Source: Gymnopilus junonius
Taxonomy: Eukaryota; Basidiomycota; Agaricomycetes; Agaricales; Galerinaceae
Length of the DNA: 29,280 nt
Assembly: GCA_015501075.1 (NCBI GenBank)
Contig: JADNYJ010000406.1
Location: 1-29,280, forward strand
Direction of reading: 5' to 3'
Shown piece after piece: positions 21,416 to 29,280 of this stretch; positions within the stretch are counted from its first letter, which is position 1, and every line of letters begins with the position of its first letter. The notes beneath the pieces were generated by a model that did not search any database, had not been told where the DNA came from, and was given only the letters and a program-made list of their open reading frames with translations. A program made the translations under genes and the position numbers.

Positions 21416-22154
21416 ATGTCTACTACCCAAGATCCTCCATACACGATCATCGGGACCCCGTTCTCCACATTTACTCGCACCATCACTTTAGGCCTCCAGC
21501 ACAAGGGTCTGCCATTCAAACAACTCGCTACAAAGCCTCAGGCGCCTCTGGCGAAAGAGAACCACCCCTTCGGAAACCTCCCTACTTTGATCATCCACGA
21601 GATAGACGGAAAGAAGGTCGATCTCAAGCTACGGGAGAGTCATGCCATCGTCAGATACATCGATCGCATAGCTCCTGAGCCTTCACTTCACCTCCGAGAC
21701 GGTGATGCCATTATACCAGAAAAAATGTGGGAGTTTGTGAGCTTTGTCGCGTTCTTTGGTGTGTTGGATCTGTCCTCTTCGTCGGATTTATTACTGATTT
21801 ACCTCTCCAGGGTTTCCTATCGTTGAAGGCCTGGTCATCAAACCACGCTTGAAAGCCCTGGACGAAGGCAAGCTCTCCGACGCCGAAGTCCGTGAACAAA
21901 TCAAAGATGGGGTAGAGGAGGCTCGTCGCTTCCTCACTCTCGCAGAATCTCTCATGGCTCCGGAAGGCTATGTCTTTGGAGAGAGATTGACTTGGGCTGA
22001 CTTTTTCTTATTTCCGATCTTTGGCGACTTCAGAATGATTCCGGAGTGGGAAATTGTTAGCCCGAGACTAGTTGCGTGGACGGAGAAAATGGATAAGTTA
22101 GACGCCGTAAAAGCTACTACTGCCGGTACTTTGTCAGTCGGTGCAAGACCTTAG
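21416..22154 (+). CDS. Glutathione S-transferase-like protein
   Basis: Two exons, 21416-21758 and 21811-22154, are joined in phase 1 across a 52-nt intron (GTGTGT..CTCCAG) to give 228 aa. The N-terminal third is a thioredoxin-like GST domain: TPFSTFTRTITLGLQHKG at about residues 13-30, then the G-N-L-P-T-L strand with its conserved cis-Pro. The glutathione-binding R-E-S-H-A-I-V-R-Y-I follows, where E-S contacts the gamma-glutamyl group in the family. The C-terminal helical domain contains the conserved LTWADFFLFPI motif. GSTs conjugate glutathione to electrophiles or act as peroxidases in the cytosol; this compact form is common in fungi. The substrate is unknown. The first ATG in good context is chosen; the frame is open further upstream to 21362 without a family match. 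Confidence 0.9.
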
Positions 22155-22294
22155 GCAAGCAAAAGAAATAAGTACTTTTTTGCCCAGAAATATCTGACTG
22201 TTTGTCACCAGGATAGTCTATCGTATGCACAACGAACAGAACAAGCTTTATAGGTCTCGATTGGCCTTATCCACTCCTAGGCAGAGTGCATTTT

Positions 22295-22471
22295 TCAATC
22301 AAATTCTTTCTCCATGCTGAGCTTGCAAGCTATCGCTTCTAAAGGCGCGATGGCTATCAAGCGCTCGTATGCAACGGCCTTCTCTGCATGTTTGTGTTGC
22401 GCTTTTGCTATTGGATTATGGTCATAGGGTTGAATAATCGCGTCAGTCGCGCCATTCCCTCTAGGTTGCAT
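22295..22471 (-). CDS. Short uncharacterised ORF (58 aa), possibly a gene remnant
   Basis: ATG at 22471, TGA at 22297-22295. The product is Ala- and charge-rich, with a predicted amphipathic stretch around H-A-E-K-A-V-A-Y-E-R-L. It looks more protein-like than its surroundings and could be the C-terminal exon of a lost gene. The frame meets a stop a few codons upstream and I see no certain splice acceptor. It lies between the convergent GST and DUF6534 pseudogene. I do not recognise the family; chance is a real alternative. Confidence 0.25.
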   Translation of the reverse strand: MQPRGNGATDAIIQPYDHNPIAKAQHKHAEKAVAYERLIAIAPLEAIACKLSMEKEFD

Positions 22472-22595
22472 ATCGTCAACATTTGAGACCCCAGATTTTT
22501 AAGATGATCAAACCCGTTCTAGTTTGCTGACTCGAAATGAATAAATTAAATAATAAATGTTACTGTACATTGTTCAGAAGCTGAGGCATCGACCT

Positions 22596-24024
22596 ATCAA
22601 ACGATATGCGGAAACGATTGGGGCCATTCTTGTCCTCTCTCGTGATTCCGGATTCTGGTCGAGGCTATCACTCCTTGCAGCTCGAAGGCATTTGGATCCC
22701 TAGATAAGGAGAAGTTATTGGGATCCATATTAAACCTGACATTCGTGCCGGATTCAGGGCTGGGTCAGCACCTATTCGCATTCGGCTATTCAACAAAACC
22801 ATCATTGAGTTGGAATAAACCTTCGCCAGGATTTCTGATGGAACTTGATAATACGAAGGACGACCAGATAAGGGTATTGATTCGAGAATGAGGTCAGAAT
22901 AGCAATCGCCGCTGGATAAGGGGATTACATGAGAGACCTGAAACTTAGTAGTAGTGGAAGAATTAGAAAAGAACTGTGGCCGTTCCAGTTTCGATGACTA
23001 GAGCAATTATTTTTGTCAGAAGGAGTTGCGTCTTCTGATTAATTGGGATTTCTGGCGCGAGAGCTTTGACGAACTATCAGAAATATTATTTTAAAGATGC
23101 AGACCGAAAGACTTACATAGTAAGTCATGCAGACCGCAATGATTACATCACACACAGCGCTGCCACCATTCCATATCTATCAACTTATTCATAAGAACAG
23201 CGAGACTAGATATCGTAGTGATTAGACTAACACCGGCGGCGACGGAAAAGCGAGGGCCCAGCAGTTGGCTAAAAAGACCGGCTTCTTTCAGTACGACGGC
23301 TGCCGATATTGCCCCAGCCAGCTGGACGAAAGCGAGCTAAAAAGCGTAAGATAATAACGAAACAGAATGAAGACTTAAAGATCATCCGGACCGCTAAGAT
23401 CACGCTCGCAACCCAGTACGAATCTGACAGAATACTGATTCGATATGCATAAAATCCCTCCGCCAAAAATGCGACTGATAAACGGTGTGTTAGAAGAAAC
23501 GATTATACATATATGAGTAGGTCGCAACTCGCAAGACGTACCGATTCCACTAATAATGGGTACGTCCAACCACGCAAGCTCAACGCGGTGTAGAAATCAA
23601 AGTTCCCGTAGCCAGTCACGAAAACGTAAAACGCTGATCTGCTGATGCTGACTGTCTGAAAAGATTTCCAATAAAAACACCGTATATACCAAGGCTTTGT
23701 TCCTCAACGGGTCATTTGGAAATGCGAGGAAATATAGGTCTGCAGACATTTTAAGGGTTAATTCAGACGGGATGTCTACAGAGGATTGACCACCTACAAA
23801 CTTGCGTACAAAGGACACCAAATAATCCCCAGTGCAAGAGGTATCCGATGATCTGTACCATGCTTTACTATGAATGTCACGTTCACTCCTGGGTATGGTG
23901 ACGACTAACTCGGGGACCCGTCCTAAAAGTGGACAGTGACATCGAAATCGACTCGCCGAGCATAGCAGCAATGAACTTACTGTGCACCTATATCATCCGG
24001 AAGAGGAGGAACTGTCGAATTCAT
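22596..24024 (-). pseudogene. DUF6534-domain seven-helix membrane protein, degenerate copy A
   Basis: The gene starts intact at ATG 24024 (M-N-S-T-V-P-P-L-P-D-D-I-G) and follows the same exon plan as the paralogue at 25554-27016. Family blocks are readable: G-Y-L-L-H-W-G-L-F-G-V-L, then FLAFPNDPLRNK, W-N-G-G-S-A-V-C-D-V-I-I-A-V and Y-Y-Q-V-P-S-E-I-L-A-K-V. Compared with copy B it has an extra T near 23661-23665 and a missing base near 23593-23597, with a TGA between them in the shifted frame. It also lacks single bases at about 23020-23030 and about 22875-22885. One donor that is GTCCG in copy B reads GTTCTT here. With several independent frame breaks it cannot make a full protein. The end is placed at the TGA equivalent to that of copy B. 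Confidence 0.82.
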
Positions 24025-24170
24025 CGCAGAGGTCATGGAGGCAACCATGAAGAATTCTGGCAAAAATTCATAAAAACGGAGACCTGTTGTAACCTATATT
24101 ATATTCTTCGACATGTGCCATAATTAGAGTAACGTGGGGCTACAGTGCCTTCTGCCCGATAGTCGAGTTG
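22596..24170 (-). repeat. Segmental duplication unit A (DUF6534 gene plus 5' flank)
   Basis: Matches 25554-27150 in the same orientation at moderate identity. Similarity continues more than 100 bp beyond the start codons: near 24110-24170 and 27090-27150 both copies carry a CCATAA...CGTGGG...CCGATAGT series. Confidence 0.7.
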
Positions 24171-25553
24171 CGACGCGGTGACATCAAGTTGTCCATCATG
24201 TTTCTGATGTCCAGCGGAGACACTCGCAATGGTCAGAATGATAGGGTTCTCTTCAAGCAATGATAGCGTAGCCTAACATGACAGATTGGCTCAAGCCTCG
24301 AGTCTGTTCTCCAAGTCAGACCGACTATCTGTGAGACATAGTAAAGGTTCATGTGCATACTTTTTATTAGCAATTGAAGGAAAGAACTCACTAGTAGCTG
24401 TACATAGGTCGAGACCCTGGTCCGATCGACTTGGAGTGTGAAAGCATGATCATCCCCACATGCAACCCAACTTTCCAAACCCCGGTCCAGAGAATTTAGC
24501 AAATACTCTCCGCATTACAACGCACCGCTATGTATATATAGCTAGTATTAATATGGATTCGCTCTTGTTACAGGAGTCATAGGTCAGCGAATTCAGAGCA
24601 CCATTGATAACGGCTTTATCTACAACTGAGAGTCGTCGTTCCTTCACCTTTGGATCCAAGGTCATGAAATTCAAATGCAGGAGCAGATGAAAAGAAGGAG
24701 ATTCACAAGAACATTTTCACTATGTCATATTTCAGTGCATTGTCTCTTTAGGCGGTCTTTGTTGAGTATTGAGTCTTGACGACCCCGCGAAAATTTTAGA
24801 CTCCGGCGAAAGTAATGATGAAGCGAAGTAAAGGAAGCACGTCAACTTGAAGGTGAGCACCTTCGCTTGCGGAAATTGACTGCACAGCCTAATTAGCGCC
24901 CACAGATTCTGGGTTCCAGTAAGTCATAACACTAAGGCCCTCGGGCATGATTTGGGGATTGTTTAGGGAATCGGGATGATGCATGCATGATGCATGATTG
25001 ACATCAGAATCTGATGATGAAGGCCAGGCGTGCATTGACACGTGCTTCAGATTATGTAAGTAATTATGACTTGCAATTAAAGCCGAGCCTGCAATAGCCG
25101 TGGCTCGGTGGAGCCCGACAAAGGCGTCAACTCGCCTTATCTCCTTTGTGCACTATTATTCCTCGATCTTCTCCTGAATTGCCTCATGAAATATCAAAAG
25201 AGGTCAAAATTACCAAATATAGGCACAGAATTGTGAGAATTCGCTAAATTTCTGCATGTTTATTATGAGTTGCTTCAAATTGTATCGCATTTCAAGTCCA
25301 TTCTTTTCAGTGTTATGGGCATTATGGCAGGGAATTCTACAAGTGGACACCTCATGAAGCCCTTTCAAAATGTAAAAAAACAAATAAGCTTGAGGTCAAC
25401 TTGAAAAGGAATTGGAATTGGAACACCACCTCAGCTGACTAACAATTCAAAATATTATGTCGTAGCTTTGCGTTTTGTGAGCACATTCCTTGAACACATA
25501 AATAACTGCACTGTAATTCCCAAAAATGAAGGGTAAATAAAGGCTTCAACCAG
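24025..25553. other. Intergenic spacer between the DUF6534 copies
   Basis: About 1.5 kb, AT-rich, no recognised gene. The left about 150 bp belong to the duplicated 5' flank of copy A. A short run of ATGATGCATG units occurs at about 24976-25000. Minus-strand frames around 24233-24502 show no motif. Confidence 0.45.
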
Positions 25554-27016
25554 TCAAACGATGTGAGAAAACGGTAAGCCATTTTTGTCCAGTTTATCTT
25601 CTCCCGAGTTGCCAGTCTCAGGTCGAAGAACCATCACTCCTTGAAGTTCATATGCGTTTTGATCTCTTGACGTGCCAGTGGTGTTGGCAGGATCCGATTG
25701 AAACCGTGACATGGTATGCAGGCGAGATTCCGGAGAATCAGAGGTTACTCGCATTCGGCTATTCAACACGACCATCATTGAGTTAGAATAGACCTTCGCC
25801 AGTATTTCTGATGGGACTTGGTAATACGACGGACGGCCAGCAAGAGGAATGGATTCGAGGATGAGATTCAGAGTCGCAATCGTCGCTATTGGAAAACAAA
25901 TTATGTTAGAAACGCATGAACAACAGCAGGGATGAAACGGACCTGTCGCCGTTCCTGTTTCGATTACAAGTGTGATGATTCTTGTTAGAAGCACTTGGGT
26001 ACCTCTAACTGATTGAGCTTTGTGGCGCGAGAGCTTTAGCAGACAGTCAGGAGTGATGCGCAGAGGACGCGGACCTCAGTACTTACATAGTACGTCATGC
26101 AAACTGCAATGATTACATCGCATAGAGCGCTTCCTCCATTCCATACCTGGTACATTATTCATAAGAATGGCAGGAAAGAGTATCTCAACGGTTAGACGCA
26201 CACTGGCTGCAATCGTGAAGTGAGGGCCAAGCAATTGACTAAAAAGAACAGCCCTTTTCAGTACGACGGCTGCGCCTATTGCTCCTCCCAACTGGACACA
26301 GGCAAGCTAGGAAAGCATTAACATTAAGTTTGGTAGAAAGCAGTTAGAACATGAAGATAAGGCCCACCACTAATATCACACCAGCAATCCAATTCGATCG
26401 TGATAATATACTGATTCGATATGCATAGAATCCTTCGGCCATAAAAGCGACTGGCATAAACGGTATGTAAGAAATGTATATATGGTAAAAATGAGGGGAT
26501 AGCATAACGTACCGATTCCACTAACGATGGGCACATCCAGCCACGCGAGCTCAACGCGATCGTAGAATGCAAAATTCCCATACCCAGTCACAAAGACATA
26601 AAATGCCGATCTGCTTATGCTGACTGTCTGAAGGATTTCCAATAAAAACACCGTATACACGAATATCTTGTTCCTCAACGGGTCATTTGGGAACGCCAAG
26701 AAATACAAGTCTGAGATATGGTGCAAGTAATAAACGATAAGCGAACGCTGACGATTACTAAGAGGATCGACTACTCACACACTTGTGTGCAAAGCACACC
26801 GAACAAGCCATAGTGCAATAAGTATCCGATAATCTACACCGATACTTTGTCGTGAAAATCAAGTTCATTCTATCGCAATTTGGGACTGACTCTAGGACCT
26901 GTTCTGAAAAGCAGGGTTAATCATTGTACACTTCACGGTGGCTAGCTAACGGAGAGAAACGTACTGTGTACCTACGTTATCCGGTAAAGATGGGATGGTC
27001 GAATCATGGAGGCCAT
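25554..27016 (-). CDS. DUF6534-domain seven-helix membrane protein, copy B
   Basis: Exons: 27016-26976, 26903-26891 (13 nt), 26833-26779, 26710-26513, 26450-26368, 26306-26202, 26146-26087, 26033-25943, 25885-25554. They give 978 nt, 325 aa. Helices include IIGYLLHYGLFGVLCTQVYL and the PNDPLRNKIFVYTVFLLEIL block. The DUF6534 signature is W-N-G-G-S-A-L-C-D-V-I-I-A-V-C-M-T-Y, ending at Y-S-N-S-M-M-V-V-L-N-S-R-M-R-V before a polar tail. The family is a basidiomycete set of receptor-like membrane proteins without known function. The N terminus is odd: relative to copy A one base is missing in codon 2. With the ancestral donor (GTACGT, 26964) the frame is lost; with a donor 11 nt upstream (GTAGGT, 26975) it is exactly restored. 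Either the gene uses the new donor or it is freshly inactivated. Confidence 0.8.
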
Positions 27017-27150
27017 CAAGGGATCTCTTGAGGTTGTTGGTGAAAACTCATCAGCAGGAGGACCTGTCGAGATTTGAAGTTATACTCCCCGACGTATACC
27101 ATAAATACGGAGCGTGGGCACAATAGTTGCTTCCTTCCGATAGTTGGGAG
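25554..27150 (-). repeat. Segmental duplication unit B (DUF6534 gene plus 5' flank)
   Basis: Partner of 22596-24170 in direct orientation, covering the whole gene and over 100 bp upstream. Confidence 0.7.
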
Positions 27151-27676
27151 CGGTCCCATGGAGTTAATCACGTTTGTGATTTCTGCCGAATGGAAACGTT
27201 AGAGCAGGTGACACCTTTCTCTCGAAAAGGTGGATAATTCCCTCACCTGTCCTTTTAAAATTGGTATCTCCATCCATCCATCTGGCGATATAGAAGACGA
27301 CTTGCAAATAGTCGCTTGCTGCAAGTCAAAGTTATTCCTGAAGCTCCAAGGCTGAATTTAACCAAATCAAAGTTGGGAAGATTGAGAAGTTGTCTGTTGA
27401 CATGAGGTAAAAGCAACGGACACGGCTGTGATAACGCACTGCGCAGTCTGTCACGACGTTATCTAATGCTGGAACAATGCATCCGAGACGGCCGTAACGT
27501 TAGGCCAATTCTTGCGTCCCCAACTGTAGAAGGAACATGAAGACACTCCGTCTGAATCATGTATAAAAGGAACGAATCCTTGCTATACATAGGGTTATGC
27601 GATCATTCCGCCTTGTTGTGTCATAGAGCATCATCCCCATATGACTAAGATTAAACCTAATCTCAGTGTATAATGA
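27017..27676. other. Intergenic region between ferroportin remnant and DUF6534 copy B
   Basis: Contains the 5' flank of copy B and a nested inverted repeat at 27205-27249 (outer CAGGTGA/TCACCTG, inner CACCTTT/AAAGGTG). A TATAAAAG at 27562-27569 is on the plus strand, with no plus-strand gene downstream that I can recognise. Confidence 0.45.
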
Positions 27677-29278
27677 TTAAGTAAACTTTTTCTTCATTGC
27701 AATGAGCCACTCTGTATGAATAACGTGGCCTCGTTCCCTATGCAGGTATATCATGTACAAGCATGCACCAGCCATAACAGCTCAAAGCTAACAGTAGCAG
27801 TGTATTTGAACTGACTCGGTTGGCTTCAAATCAGATTAGAAAAAGTCGTGACATTACAAGGAAGAGAAGATAACTTACGAAAGCACGATGAGCATAACAT
27901 ACCTCAATAAATCCAGAATATTCTGCAATGAATACTGTAGACCACTGAGAGTGTTTCGCCTTGGATGGTCGGCCAGAGTCTTCTGGAGGAGCTTCAGCTG
28001 GCATAAGTAAACGACCAAAGCCCAATGCGCGATGCTGACATGCCGCCAAAAAGGAGGGCCTGATTCCATATTGGCCCTTTGATGCCTTGCTTCAGAGAAG
28101 AAGGTACGTAGAAAGAAATGAGGACAGGAATGAGGCAGAGGACCTCAGACCTGGACAGAGAAAGATTGAGGCAAAGCAGTTTTATGTTGCTATCGAACTT
28201 ACCAGATGCTCCAGCTTCCAGCTCGAGTTAACCCAATCCTCTTTTCCAACTTCGGCATGACAAGGGTGCCAGCGAGACCTGTCAAAACTGAGATGCCACG
28301 CAAACCAGAAACGAGAGCGTCCGAGTAAGTGTTCGTCTTCAGCCAGGAAATCATATTTCCGTCAAAGCTGAGTGTGGTGAAATACAGGAGGGAAATGGCT
28401 AAAGAACTCGGAAAGACGGGGTTATAAACGAACATCCTCCAATCCTTGTAAGTCGTAGTGAGCCAGACTTTCAGGGAGTTGAAAAGATAGCTTTCGTGGA
28501 GAGATGATGGAGTTCGCTGGGATGCTCTCAGCCTGTGGGCGATTGGTGGCTAATACCGGAAAACGTTTCCAGACAACGTTGATCCATAGCAGCTCGAATC
28601 CTAGTCCGCCGAGTGCAATGCAACTTATTATGATCAATGCTGCACATTTCCAGCCGTACTGGTCAGCAACCCTGCAAAAAGAGGAGCGACAAGCTTGCAT
28701 CCCAGGTCGACTCTCCTCAGCCAAAGATTGAGGCGTGTTAACCGGGCATCCGAACCCTCAGCGATGGTTGTAACCCAGTCACGTTCGATGGCGACCGACA
28801 TAGCGATATCGGATAGTTTCATGATGCAGCTGGAAAAAATGACCAAAGTGAATAATATCCATACAGCCGGGTGCCCGCCATGTCGAATATTTTGACCTGC
28901 CAGGTTCGCCTCGGAGGGATATCTGACGAGCAGGATGAGAAGAAAGGCGTAGAGGTTCGTCACAGCAATTTTAGCTAGCGATATGTTGAAACGCATCATT
29001 GAGGCGGGAAGGGTTATCGACGAAAGAACCAGCATCGCCTCCAAATAAAACCCCAGATAATGTGGTGAAAAATCCATAAAGAGCTGAAGGTAAAAGAGTC
29101 GTGGGGAATAAATCGATTAAAAAGAGATATGTAGCGAATTCCGCTGTGCGCTGAGTCCAGTTATGGAGAAATGTTGAGCAGCAAGAGAGAGGAGGGCGGT
29201 GCGGTCGATATGAACATTTTCAATCACAGATAGACTATGATTAGCGCCGAGAACGTCTGCGGACGTGCTATCTGTCAT
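27677..29278 (-). pseudogene. Ferroportin (SLC40)-like iron exporter gene with multiple frameshifts
   Basis: The whole gene is present, from ATG 29278 to TAA 27677. Family blocks run in order: ALLSLAAQHFS; Q-R-T-A-E-F-A-T-Y-L-F-L-I; SDIAMSVAIERDWVTTIAEG; L-R-R-V-D-L-G-C-K-L-V-A-P; SLAISLLYFTTLSFDG; R-I-G-L-W-S-F; and a final helix before R-E-R-G-H-V. Ferroportins export Fe2+ across the plasma or vacuolar membrane with about 12 helices. Two introns, 28151-28202 and 27824-27879, still have good splice sites. Consecutive blocks lie in different frames, with changes near 29160-29170, 28985-29000, 28648-28655, 28505-28550, 28007-28011 and 27779-27785, each explained by one base. Few or no nonsense substitutions are visible. 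This fits a young pseudogene; sequencing indels are the alternative. Confidence 0.78.
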
Positions 29279-29280
29279 GC

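Noticed and set aside
27562..27569. TATAAAAG as promoter of a plus-strand gene
   Set aside because: No plus-strand coding sequence follows it; the adjacent genes run on the minus strand.
28505..28660. Short introns explaining the ferroportin frame changes
   Set aside because: GT..AG pairs here would be 24-45 nt, or about 95 nt, and would delete a conserved hydrophobic helix, so single-base indels explain the data better.
1..29280. tRNA, rRNA, CRISPR arrays or bacterial-type operons
   Set aside because: No cloverleaf B-box pairs, no regularly spaced repeats and no clustered same-strand intronless genes were seen.

Overview
The window is fungal nuclear DNA, almost certainly from a mushroom-forming basidiomycete (Agaricomycetes). 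Genes are split by many short introns, mostly 48-60 nt, with GT..AG ends and CTAAC/CTGAC-like branch sites. The gene families fit this: DUF6533 and DUF6534 seven-helix membrane proteins, a MATA_HMG-type regulator, the fungal TRAPP subunit Trs65, a Crinkler/RHS-like NTPase and a fungal ferroportin. There are no operons, rRNAs, tRNAs or CRISPR arrays that I can see. Exon joins were worked out by hand from reading frame, splice signals and family motifs.

Layout. 10-267 (+): last exon of a probable mitochondrial ribosomal protein bL28m. 553-1300: a 748-bp DNA element with perfect 14-bp terminal inverted repeats and a 6-bp target duplication. 1307-3815: gene-poor. 3951-5340 (+): HMG-box transcription factor. 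5851-8068 (-): 12-exon amino acid/choline-type permease. 8076-9842: a complete hAT element with 15-bp TIRs and an 8-bp target duplication. It sits immediately 5' of the permease start codon and carries a spliced 131-codon ORF for the hAT dimerisation domain only. 11423-12957 and 13475-15000 (+): tandem DUF6533 paralogues of identical length and exon structure. 15334-18390 (-): Trs65. 18829-20975 (+): broken Crinkler/RHS-like NTPase gene. 21416-22154 (+): glutathione S-transferase-like gene. 22596-24024 (-) and 25554-27016 (-): duplicated DUF6534 genes, the first dead, the second readable with a shifted first splice donor. 27677-29278 (-): a full-length ferroportin-like gene interrupted by about six single-base frameshifts.

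The conserved genes (bL28m, Trs65, the HMG factor) are housekeeping or regulatory. The rest is accessory: transporters, receptor-like seven-helix proteins, an effector-like NTPase and transposons, with duplication, transposon insertion and gene decay close together. I found no obvious multi-gene pathway. The most unusual items are the hAT element flush with the permease start codon and its mini-transposase ORF, the splice-site rescue in the DUF6534 pair, several micro-exons (12, 13, 20, 22 and 25 nt), and a possible 30-nt intron at the HMG gene.
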